Source: Euonymus europaeus (lineage: Eukaryota > Streptophyta > Magnoliopsida > Celastrales > Celastraceae). Taken from it: 64,000 nt of DNA. Position 1 is the stretch's first letter, and the number at the start of each line of letters is the position of its first letter. The notes under the pieces were generated by a model that saw nothing but the letters and a program-made list of their open reading frames with translations, ran no database searches and was not told the origin of the DNA. The DNA is taken from assembly GCA_963580455.1 (NCBI GenBank), contig OY756968.1:8097544-8161543 (forward strand). The letters run 5' to 3'. Made by a program: the position numbers and the translations under genes. Of this stretch, positions 1-10,655 are shown in pieces.

Positions 1-1547
1 CCATGGAAAAGACGCAACGCGATAACAATTAAATCTAAGCCGTCTCACTTTAAATAATGACACCAAGACTAATATGAGAAACTCGTATTCTGTTTAAATA
101 CCAAAAGAACCTTCAAAATATTGGGGTTTTTGTCGGCATTTATTCAGAACGCTTGATTTTCGTGGAACAAAAAAGCAAACTTATTTTTAGGGATTAGGAG
201 AATTTATTTAAGGACTCAAGAGGGGGTTTAAAGATATTTGACCCATCTAATGAGCCTTAAATGTATTCTCTCTCTTCTCATAAAGAATGTGTTTGTAACT
301 ATGGCTTAATTGGACCTAGTCGGTGTCTGTGGATCGATTTGATGCATCAATCGAATTCCCAAAAAATCACAATCTTTTTAAAGTTATCAAAACCACTTCA
401 AGTGGATTTTTCATCATTTCAAAAATACTTTTCAGCCAAGCCGGGAATGGCTGTAGTGATCCCGTGCACTTTTTAAAATTATCAAAACCACTTCAAGTGG
501 ATTTTTCATCATTCTTCAAAATGTTTTTCAGCCAAGCCGGGAATGACTGTAGTGATCCCGTGCACCTCTTTTAAATTATCAAAACCACTTCAAGTGGATT
601 TTTCATCATTCTCAAAATGTTTATTTTCAGCCAAGCCGGGAATGGCTATAGTGATCCCGTGCACCTTTTTAATTTCTCAAAACCACTTCAAGTGGGTTTT
701 TCATCAATCTCCAAAGTATTTTTCAGCCAAGCCGAGAATGGCTGTAGTGATCCCGTGCACCTTTCAAATCATCAAAACCACTTCAAGTGGATTTTTCATC
801 AATCTCCAAAGTATTTTTCAGCCAAGCCGGGAATGGCTGTAGTGATCTCGTGCACCTTTTAAATTATCAAAACCACTTCAAGTGGATTTTTCATCAATCT
901 CCAAAGATATTTTCAGCCAAGCCGGGAATGGCTGTAGTGATCCCGTGCACCTTTTTAATTTCTCAAAACCACTTCAAGTGGATTTTTCATCAATCTCCAA
1001 AGTTTTTTTCTGCCAAGCCGGGAATGGCTGTAGTGATCCCGTGCACCTTTCAAATCATCAAAACCACTTCAAGTGGATTTTTCATCATTCTCCAAAAATG
1101 TTTTCAGCCAAGCCGGGAATGGCTGTAGTGATCCCGTGCACCTTTTTTAAATTATCAAAACCACTTCAAGTGGACTTTTCATCATTCTCCAAAAATATTT
1201 TCAGCCAAGCCGGGAATGGCTGTAGTGATCCCGTGCACCTTTTCAAATCATCAAAACCACTTCAAGTGGATTTTTCATCCAAGCATCAAATTGCCACAAT
1301 ATTAATGGGGTCAAACCCACTCAATTGAAACATGGACTTTCTAGTATATATAGAAATTCATTAAAGCAATTGGGACATACAAACTCTTTTCAAAACAAAA
1401 TTCGAGCCAAATAAGAAAATATTTTAAGGCAACCGTTTTTCCGGGAGTTGTGGGGTGCCTAACACCTTCCCCATGCTCAATAGATCCCCTTACCCATTTT
1501 TTTCTCGTGGACCATATTAGGTGTCCAATTGCACCTTAAAAATCAAT
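1..1547 (+). mobile_element. Ty3/gypsy LTR (Tat/Ogre-like), 3' portion
   Basis: The window opens inside a long terminal repeat. Its downstream end carries GGGGTGCCTAACACC at 1452, an inverted-repeat motif that I associate with the R/U5 region of plant Tat/Ogre-type gypsy LTRs. A primer-binding site follows directly. A second, diverged copy of the same arrangement lies at 23867-23983, which supports the assignment. The U3-like part holds the ~96-bp tandem array listed separately. No internal retroelement region follows. After the PBS the sequence passes within about 100 bp into remnants of a cyclase exon, so the element is truncated. The upstream LTR edge lies outside the window. Confidence 0.6.
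393..1290. repeat. ~96-bp tandem array, ten copies, hairpin-rich
   Basis: Ten copies of a 95-98 bp unit are marked by the palindrome CCACTTCAAGTGG at 393, 488, 585, 683, 778, 873, 969, 1064, 1161 and 1257. Each unit also contains AGCCAAGCCGGGAATGGCT (arms AGCCA/TGGCT), and CGGGA pairs with TCCCG further on. Copies differ mainly in short A/T runs. Open frames across it arise only because the period is close to 32 codons. Confidence 0.9.
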
Positions 1548-1560
1548 TGGTGGCGACTTC
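1548..1560 (+). other. Retrotransposon primer-binding site
   Basis: TGGTGGCGACTTC follows the LTR end. It begins with TGG, the complement of the CCA tail of a tRNA, and resembles the tRNA-Arg-type PBS described for Ogre/Tat elements. A near-identical site (TGGTGGCGGCTTC) follows the second LTR at 23971. Confidence 0.55.
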
Positions 1561-1651
1561 ATTTTTTCAAGCCGGTTGCTTCACCTACATTGTTACATTA
1601 TTAAAATTTATAACTGATGGAAGATATAGGAAGATATTGTAGTAAGTTTCA

Positions 1652-3200
1652 TTAATCATACTGATAATCTATCATGATATCCCCAAATGTTTCAGCAGAG
1701 TTGATCATCTATGACAGAAAAATGAAGCGTATATGTTAATTCGCTATGCGGAATCCTTCCATGATTATTCAAACATACTACACATAGGAGAAGTAAAATG
1801 ATTTACCTCCAACCAAGCATAGGATCTTGTGAGCTCGTACGATGCAAACCCTCCATTACTATTCTGCAATCAATTCAGCTACTCTTATGGATAGACAATG
1901 AAACATATATAGGAGCAAAGGTTACAGAAGTGCATCAACTCCACGTAAAGTTATAAGGCAAACCTGTAATGTCAAAAGTAAATTAACAGCATCATATAGT
2001 TGTTCTGATACTATTGCTTCACCAGCGATATGCGATGGCATTTCTGCTAGCATAATTGCTGACTGCAATAGAGTGTAAGTTGTTGTAAATGTTAAGTAAA
2101 TAAAAAACTTACAAAAAAAACTTGTTTTCTCACTAATGGTTACCTTTAAGCCTTCTGCAGTACAATCTGATACAATCCAACCATTATCTAGTGTTGAGAA
2201 AGGCCAACCACCCTTGGAAATGTGTCGATACCAGTTATCAAAATCATTATAACTGTTTGTCCTAACCTGTAAAACAACAGGTGGAATCTAAGTTATAAGA
2301 TACTTTATGGATTTGTTTCGAATTTTGAGACGTCAAAAATCGATCTTAAATCTATGATTTACTTGAGCATTTTTTATGAAATAGTTTGCTTTCTTCAGCA
2401 TTGAATCATATTCGTCGGCAAGGTTCGTGGCCAAGATTGCTTGAACAGCTAAAGCAACATCCCACATTTGAGAACCATTATATCCCTGCCAATGAAATAT
2501 TGAATATCATTTTGAGACGATATAAAAGCTGCCCACTGAGATTGTGCATATGAGCAAGCATGATGGCTCGAGTTTAGGACCACATCATATGTATGTGGTA
2601 ATTAAACTTATATATATGTTATTCTTCTTGGTTATTAAAAAAAATTGTATATGCATGCCTGCACTTTCATGCCATCCTCTGCAACCCAAAGATAGTCTTT
2701 GATTCTTGAGAGATGACATTGATATGCCTTTGAAGTAGGGTCCTCCACCCAACAACAAAGCATGTTTAGCAACTGTGGCATTAGTAATAGATGCACAAAA
2801 TAAGTTAATGACAGAGTTAATTACCTTAGTTTGATGAGTTAATAACAGAGTGACTTACTTTATTAACTGGCCCAAGACAGACATATTGAGTATTTTCATC
2901 CTCATAATGTATGTGTTGCATTACAGTATCAAGTGCTCTTCGTCTTAATTTTGTAAAGGGCCATCTTTTGAGAAGGGGTTCCCCAATCTTGTGTAAGACA
3001 CCCCACAATATGTCTTGTATCATTGTATGTGGAGTGTACAAATCGTCCTACAAATTTCAATAATTTAATTAATAAAAAAAACACAATTCACAAGTGAATA
3101 ATGATATATAATAAAATATTTAGGTGATAATTTAATTAGTGAATCTTTCTAGCATAAAGTCGTAAGAGTACTCTTATGATTGACTGATTGTGGAACCCAT

Positions 3201-3231
<31 letters not shown>

Positions 3232-5132
3232 TTGTACTTTTTGACTTGTCATACTGAAACTCCAAAATTAGCAAGGTGTACAAAGATGAGAATTAAAATG
3301 GAATAGCAGAAAGATACCTTTGCGCAAAGATTTCTGGCTTGGTCCCAATCGATGTGATGATAAGGAATTGTATAAATTTCTTGTCTAAGAGACAATATAA
3401 GGTCATGGATTGGACCCACAAATCTCCTTCCATATAAATATGACATTGGCAGATACACCATTCTAGCATGACACCACATCCTTCCTACCAAAACATATAT
3501 TTTATTTTATTTTTTTTAAAAAAAAACTATAAAATCAGATAAACGCATTTCATTATTATGTCTCAATAATAATTAATTATACATGTAATTAAATAATAAC
3601 AATAAAAAAACCTGGGTGAACCGGAAGAAATGTAGGAAGAAGCCATGTCTCTGGTGGTAGAGGATTCATTCCACTCCACTCATACACACCCAATACCTAC
3701 AAAAATAAATAAAAAATAATTAATTGCAAATATTTCAGGAGCAAAATTTTAAAATTAGTTGATTCATTCTATAGATTGCAAATTGCAAGGCGCAGTTTTT
3801 TAATATTATCTGAAATGCTAATGAGGACCACATTAATTTAATTAATTTTAATTTAATTAGAAAAAATTAAAGATGTATTTAATTATTAATAGTGTTTTAC
3901 CGAAAGCCACATTTTTCCCCAGGATGGGATGAAGGTGGCCCCACCATGGTCAAGAATCCATTTTTTTGCCTTCCACAGGGCACTATCACGACCAACCATA
4001 TCTTCTCCTAGCAATCTTAGTGCCACGTAGGAGAGAGCTGTACAGAACATTGTACTGCTCCCTTCTATATGCAATCCCCACCCTCCATCTTTATTCTGCA
4101 ATTAATCGATCAACCAATCAAAACTAATAATATGAATTAATTTAGTATCCACAATTAGTTTATAAATGTAAAATATAAAACTAGAGACATACACACATAC
4201 ACATACACATACATGTAAGTATATGTATATGTGCACATATATGCATACATATATATAATTATATTTATAATATAAAAATAATTCAATACCTGATGATTAT
4301 ATAGATACCGGCACATCTCTTGAAGATGGTGAGTACCAAAATTTGAATTTAGTTCTCCTGTTATAGATAGACTGAACACCTATAATGCAATTTATATTCA
4401 TATATTATTATATACTCATTGTTAATCATATAAAAAAATATAAAACCGAAACAAAAATGATAAAGATTTATGTGAGTTTCATCTCAAAAGCATCAATAAA
4501 CCCTAAACCTACGTGATTCCCTCAATAATATATATTTGTATATGAGTTTGAGAATCAGGAATCCATCAAACATATGAAATTTACGAGATAAACACAGAGT
4601 TACGTCAATAATTTAGTTTGAGAATTTAAAATCTCACCAGGCCAGGCAAAAGAAATAAAGGACCACCATAGTCATTTGGCCAAAAACCATCCTCAACCTG
4701 CAAAGTTGAAAAGAACCTCAAGGCCCTTCTCAATGTATTTGTCACCATTTCTTCACTTATTTCGTCACCCTTCTTCACTTTCACATTTGCAGCAGGCAAC
4801 TTCATCAACTTCATCATATCATTACTTGGACTCTCCTTTGCAAACTTCAATATATCACATCCACGTTTCCATTATCAACTAATTATTAACGATATGATCA
4901 ACACAATCTTATGTTATCTCTTTCCTTTTCTCACCTGAAATCTCATTAGAAGATCTGAACTTTGTTTAGTCACAAATCGATTCTTGCTAAACTCGTCACG
5001 AAATTTCTCAACTTCAGCTCGTTCTTCGTGCGTTCCAAGTTCTTCATTGAATTCCCAATGTTGGCGACCAATATGATTGTTCACACTCATGAGCCATTGA
5101 TCATTGCCTTTTGAAAGTTCGAGCTTCCACAT
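1652..5132 (-). pseudogene. Oxidosqualene cyclase (triterpene synthase), 3'-truncated
   Basis: Oxidosqualene cyclases fold 2,3-oxidosqualene into triterpene or sterol skeletons on the ER membrane. Thirteen exons can be read on the minus strand: 4935-5132, 4638-4844, 4290-4379, 3901-4095, 3612-3696, 3318-3484, 2859-3047, 2659-2772, 2363-2485, 2144-2266, 1964-2062, 1807-1863 and about 1658-1708. Joined, they give one uninterrupted frame of about 566 residues, with all phases compatible. The start is the family-typical MWKL at 5132, although an in-frame ATG lies two codons upstream. Family marks are a QW-like QNKDGGW in exon 4, MWCHAR near residue 260 (exon 6) in place of the product-specifying MWCYCR/MLCYCR motif, and the catalytic DCTAE with its Asp near residue 490 (exon 10). 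Exon 13 reads normally to IMIDYQY and then stops (TAA at 1652), where family members continue for about 190 more residues. The LTR remnant lies immediately beyond. Exon 8 ends in a GC donor. Read as a truncated gene; a chance that exons lie beyond the LTR outside the window cannot be excluded. The product is unknown. Confidence 0.9.
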
Positions 5133-5320
5133 TATCATCCAACTAACCTTCAGAAAACAAAACCCTGATCATTAATTGAAAATGCGTAAGTACCATGACA
5201 TATATACCAAAAATTTTAAAACTTTTTTTTTTGCATGAATAGAAACTTATTCGTACGTTTCTTTTGAACTTTTGAGAAGTTATGGGAGTCAATAGTACAT
5301 AATAAGAGAACAAATGGGGA

Positions 5321-5330
5321 ATATATATAA
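5321..5330 (-). promoter_or_regulatory. Possible TATA box of the cyclase gene
   Basis: ATATATATAA on the plus strand reads as a TATA-like element toward the cyclase, about 190 bp upstream of its ATG. The surroundings are generally AT-rich, so this is only a candidate. Confidence 0.25.
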
Positions 5331-5496
5331 TGTGTCAAGCATTAATTAGGGAAGATATTTTGTACACATTGATCATCCTAATTACACTAGTAGCATATTA
5401 GATAGTTAGCCATGTTCCTCCATACAAATAAGACATTGAAAAGAACGAAAAGATATGTAGAGAACAACTTTTAGTTGTAATTGGACATAATTTTAT

Positions 5497-5629
5497 AATT
5501 AATTATATATATATGCACAAAAACTAGTAGTTAAAAGCTGTGAATTAGTACTCAGTTAGTCTAATTAATTATATATATATGCACAAAAACTAGTAGTTAA
5601 AAGCTGTGAATTAGTACTCAGTTAGTCTA
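5497..5629. repeat. 66-bp tandem duplication upstream of the cyclase
   Basis: A 66-bp segment running from AATTAATTATATATATATGC through GTACTCAGTTAGTCTA is present twice, with GCACAA at 5515 and again at 5581. The copies are practically identical, so the event looks recent. It lies about 400-500 bp upstream of the cyclase start, in possible promoter DNA. Confidence 0.9.
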
Positions 5630-6410
5630 GTCAAGTCAAGCAGAGAGACCTTCATATTCTGAAAGGCATCATCGACTATAAAAAAAAAAAAAAAAACCTT
5701 CACTTCTATTAATAAAATCAAATTTTGATTGTAGAGGGTCTTTATAGTAAGAAATGGAATATTAACTTTTGCTGATATTGACTTTTTTGAGTAATTAACT
5801 TCTTCCACTTCTGAAAACCCAGGCACAATATGAACATCTCAAAAATCCATGATCACAAGCCACAGACCGTGAGCCCTGCCAAATGCCAAGCCGCCCCATG
5901 GCACTCCTCTACCCACAAATTTTGCGGACGAGCGGGAGCTCCTTGCACTCACTGCACTAACTAGTATATATTTTTATTGATTTATAAAACTTTCAAGAGT
6001 GATATAATAATAATTAATTTTTTTTAAAAAATGAGATTATTATCTCTAAATATAAAAGAAAACAATAATAACTCACTTATAAATTTGGAGAACACTAAAA
6101 AGAAATCTCACTCTCGTTCGTTGTTGCTCTTGTTGTGTGTTGATCCTGAGAGAACCTTTGAGTTCATATTTATAGGCTCTTTAATAAGACTCTTCAAATT
6201 AATTTCTCCTCATGCAAAATTTGACGAGTGGAAGCGACACTTGCAGGTGGCATTAATTTCTCTTCAAATTAATTTCTTTACGCTTTTGACGAGTAGAACT
6301 GACACTTGCATATGGCATGTCGAGAACAAACTTTATTTTTTGCCAAAATCTTCAAACGCAATAAATTTTGAAAGCCCACCATATCCCCATCTCCACTTTA
6401 TCCAGTCACA
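5630..6410. other. Non-coding AT-rich DNA with a short diverged duplication
   Basis: No gene was recognised. A poly-A run lies near 5680. At about 6192-6325 a ~60-bp segment occurs twice in diverged form: each copy has TTCAAATTAATTTCT, then GACGAGT, then GACACTTGCA. A TATA-like CATATTTATAGG lies near 6166. Open frames here show no family resemblance. Confidence 0.5.
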
Positions 6411-8260
6411 TCAGGGCAACCACAGTAGTGGTTGCACAATTAGTGGCTCAACAATTTTATTTTTAGGCCCCATATCTATTTGATAAAAATACAACTCTCA
6501 ATACAATCAAATCAGCATAAATCATATTTCAATACTGTCACATCAGCAAAACACATCTTCCAATATGAAACAATTATTCAACCCAACTATTTTTCTATCT
6601 TCATACTATCCCATCAAATTTATACCAAAATCAAGGTTGGGTCCCACCTGTATTACAAAAAGTCAAGCCACATCATTATCCACATCACCAAAATACATAT
6701 TTCAATACAGCCATACTTCAATACACATTTTTCAATACAGCCATACTTCAATACACATTTGTTGGCCCATTAACTTTGCACCATTGCAATTGCCCTGACC
6801 TTTCTCTCCAACGAAACTGCCCATCACACTTTGCACCCACACTAACGCGCCCAATCAAATGTGCACCAAAATTCGTTTTTGCCCCCAAATAAATGTGAGT
6901 TTACATCACATAGTAGACATATTTTCTCACATTTTTATTTTGATATGATATGATACCTAACTTCCAGCCACATTAATGAGCCTAATTAAATGTGTACCTT
7001 TGTGAGTTTACATCACATATTTCAATACACATTTATTGGCCCATTAATTTTGCACCATTGCAATTGCCCTGACCTTTCTCTCCAACGAAACTGCCCATCA
7101 CACTTTGCACCCACACTAACGCGCTCAATCAAATGTGCACCAAAATTCGTTTTTGCCCCCAAATAAATGTGAGTTTACATCACATAGTAGACATATTTTC
7201 TCACATTTTTATTTTGATATGATATGATACCTAACTTCCAGCCACATTAATGAGCCTAATTAAATGTGTACCTTTGTGAGTTTACATCACATATTTCAAT
7301 ACACATTTATTGGCCCATTAATTTTGCACCATTGCAATTGCCCTGACCTTTCTCTCCAACGAAACTGCCCATCACACTTTGCACCCACACTAACGCGCCC
7401 AATCAAATGTGCACCAAAATTCGTTTTTTCCCCCAAATAAATGTGAGTTTACATCACATACTAGACATATTTTCTCACATTTTTATTTTGATATGATATG
7501 GTACCTAACTTCCAGCCACATTAATGAGCCTAATTAAATGTGTACCTTTGTGAGTTTACATCACATATTTCAATACACATTTGTTGGCCCATTAATTTTG
7601 CACCATTGCAATTGCCCTGACCTTTCTCTCCAACGAAACTGCCCATCACACTTTGCACCCACACTAACGCGCCCAATCAAATGTGCACCAAAATTCGTTT
7701 TTGCCCCCAAATAAATGTGAGTTTACATCACATACTAGACATATTTTCTCACATTTTTATTTTGATATGATATGGTACCTAACTTCCAGCCACATTAATG
7801 AGCCTAATTAAATGTGTATCTTTGTGAGTTTATATCACATATTTCAATACACATTTGTTGGCCCATTAACTTTGCACCATTGCAATTGCCCTGACCTTTC
7901 TCTCCAACGAAACTGCCCATCACACTTTGCACCCACACTAACGCGCCCAATCAAATGTGCACCAAAATTCGTTTTTGCCCCCAAATAAATGTGAGTTTAC
8001 ATCACATACTAGACATACTTTCTCACATTTTTATTCCGATATGATATGGTACCTAACTTCCAGCCACATTAATGAGCCTAATTAAATGTGTACCTTTGTG
8101 AGTTTACATCGCATACTATACTTATTTTCTCACTTTTTTTTATTTTGATAGTGATATGGTATCTAACTTTGTAGCCAAATTAATGAGCCTAATTAAATGT
8201 GCACCAAATCAATAAATAAATGTGAGTTTACATCACACACGATACATATTTAGAAAATGG
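6411..8260 (+). mobile_element. Non-autonomous repeat element with internal 274-bp array
   Basis: This stretch shares short phrases with the sequence at 19900-20413 in opposite orientation: GGTCCCACCT-type blocks, CACATCAGCAAAACACAT, repeated TTTCAATAC and GGCCCATTAA. Near 6415 there is a perfect hairpin, GCAACCAC-AGTA-GTGGTTGC. No protein is encoded; readable frames are short and AT-driven. Most of its length is the 274-bp array listed separately. I could not fix terminal inverted repeats or a target duplication, so the superfamily is not assigned. Confidence 0.5.
6764..8133. repeat. 274-bp tandem array, five copies
   Basis: GGCCCATTA recurs at 6764, 7038, 7312, 7586 and 7860, exactly 274 bp apart each time. 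The units contain GACCTTTCTCTCCAACGAAA, CACTAACGCGC and GTGAGTTTACATCACATA, and the last phrase appears twice per unit. Copies differ by only a few substitutions. A more diverged partial copy continues to about 8240. The unvarying length and high identity suggest recent amplification. Confidence 0.93.
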
Positions 8261-9682
8261 TATTCATCCCTCAACTAAGTTTTTATAAGTGTACATAATC
8301 TATGTGGTATGATGATAGATTAGTACAAGAAAAGTCAAAATAGTTGTTTTGTAACAAAAACATAATTCTCGTCTCGAATTTTGTAATTCTTACTTCTCTC
8401 TCTTCTTATGTTAACTTCAGCTTTTTACCATGGTTTGACGTAAGTTCTTTTACTTTAGCTCTCGGCGAGTTTGATCTACATTTTTTGTATGAGTAATGAA
8501 AGAATTCGGAGCGAAGACGGTGTCATCACCATCGCAATCGTTAAGGTAATAAGTCAAAGTTTTTTTTTTCATTTTGCATGGTCTTGTTTCTGTATTTTTT
8601 GAGCTTCTAGTGTTGATGGAAACATATAGATCTTCTTTATTTTCTTAATCATTTCGATTTTGTTGATTCCCAAGGTTGTTAATAATGTGGATCTGGGTTT
8701 CATATATGTAAGGTTTTATTGTGTGACGCTATACTTGGTCAATATAATATTCCAATTTGTGTATATTTGGATGGTCATACATGATTGGATGAATCTCCTT
8801 AATGAATATGTTGTCTTGATGGGTATGCACTAAGCTGCCTATGATACTATTTCTAATGAATTTTGTGAGCTACAATGTTGACAAGTCATTGTTGGAATTC
8901 TAGTTGAACTAGAGGTTTAATGAGTGACTTTAATTTGGGTTTTGTCAAGTAAGTGTCAAGGGACAATTTGTAAAAATTTATTGTGTGACACTATGTTTGA
9001 TTAATGTAATAGTCTAATTTAGAATAGTTGGGATCCACATTAGATTATAATGTATGTTGATTTAAAGCTGAAAATCAAACAATGCTGTCATGTAACCTGC
9101 ATGTACCTTACATGAGCTAACCGTGATTTCAGGTAAGCTGCACGTAGCCTACATGAGCATAAGGTTTTGATAACTTGCATCTTGGATTTTACGTGATTTG
9201 ATTTTATGAGTTAATTGGTAACTAATTTTATTTAATTAATTGATTTGGTTAAATTGATTGATTGGAATAAAATCAAGTTCGTTTTTAGGAATGATTATCT
9301 CTCTTTTTAAAGATATAAATCATTTCCTATTTAGAAATAATCATCTCCTTAAATTAAAGAAGTTTTTTCTTATCTTTTATGGCCTTGATTCAAAGATTAG
9401 GACACAATTTTTTTCTAATTTCATGGGTTAATATTATACATATTGTTGTACCCCATTTTTGGTTCAGGCCCAGAGCACCAATTACTAATTCAAGCCCAAC
9501 AAAAACCCAAATTAATGAAGATTTAAGTTCAATTAAAAAAAACTCAAAGGAAGCATGCCCATGGCTCATACACTTATAGCCCAAGCATTACAAGTGCCTC
9601 TCTTCATCATCTTGGGCCACTAGGCCCAAGTAAGTAATTCAAAGATTTCGAAGAATCAGCCCGTGTCTCCTCCTCCTTCAGA
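8261..9682. other. Non-coding DNA with diverged internal duplications
   Basis: No gene was recognised. A phrase around ATTGTGTGACGCTATACTTG (about 8714) recurs as ATTGTGTGACACTATGTTTG (about 8980), suggesting an old duplication. The GTTGGGATCCACATTAGAT block (about 9028) has a diverged counterpart at 45138, left of the Harbinger element. A short ATG-initiated frame at 8491-8547 followed by GT looks like an exon but resembles nothing I know. Confidence 0.4.
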
Positions 9683-10655
9683 CTAGGGTAGGCAACAGGG
9701 CGAGGCGGGGGCGGGTTTGCCTTTCCCATCCCCGGCCCCGTCCCCGAGTTTAAGGAATCTCCGAACCCGACGAGGATGGGAAACACCCATCCCCGAATCC
9801 GTCATCAATATCCAAAAATCAAAAAGCTACACAATCAGTTATCAATAGATGATAATAACAGTCTAACAATTCCAAATTACATCAAAATCATTATCATCTC
9901 TCAATCAGTACATAATACTAACAAGTCCAAATTACATATTAAACATAAACAACAAGCAACTCCAAATTACATATTAAATAAAAACCAATACTTAACAAGT
10001 TAACAAGTCCATAACCAAATTCCAAATCAGAGTATTACAATACAACATTGAAACCCGAATATGATATCATGCATTAGAAGCCTCAATATTGATGTTGGTG
10101 GAGCAAGACTCCGGCTCCTACTATATGAATATAGTGAAATAAATAGGAGGCTACTATAATAAACAATTAAAACTAACTAATCTATAATTAAAATGAGCAA
10201 TCACTTCCAACAAAAAAAATGTAATAGATTTAAACCCAAATAAAAAAAAACATTGGGCAAACTCATATCTTAGTTCAGTTGACAGTTGCCCAGGTTTCAT
10301 TTCAGTTGAAATTTCGTACTCTGCAACTAATAAGTATTCTAATATAAAAGAATCTTACAATTAAAAAAATCATGACTTCCATCCAATTACTTTTATTTTC
10401 ATTTGTTTAACAGATTACCAAGCAAAACAAGGCAACTTTACACTAAACCCTGCAACAAATGAATCATAAATGTGATATTACCTCCGTCTCGGAGTCATCA
10501 TCATAATTTTCCTGTTTTGGTCTTGTGAAATTTGGAATAATAAATGGATTAATGGAATAATAAATAATAAAAACTTTTAAAACAATTAAGCTCTAAAACT
10601 TTAATCTTCCAATCATATCATACTATAGAGTAGATTAATACCTTGAATTTGACTC

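Noticed and set aside
393..1290. CRISPR-like array (palindromic repeats with spacers)
   Set aside because: The spacer parts are repeats too, the unit is too long, no cas genes exist, and the context is a plant LTR.
261..1328. Several overlapping open frames with repeating residues
   Set aside because: They run through the ~96-bp array, whose period is about 32 codons; three frames are open at once with no family resemblance.
6031..6798. Open frames of 77-150 codons
   Set aside because: Low-complexity, Ser/Ile/Asn-rich, no domain, and overlapping a non-coding repeat element.
8491..8547. Possible small first exon (ATG to a GT donor)
   Set aside because: Nineteen codons with no downstream exon or resemblance.
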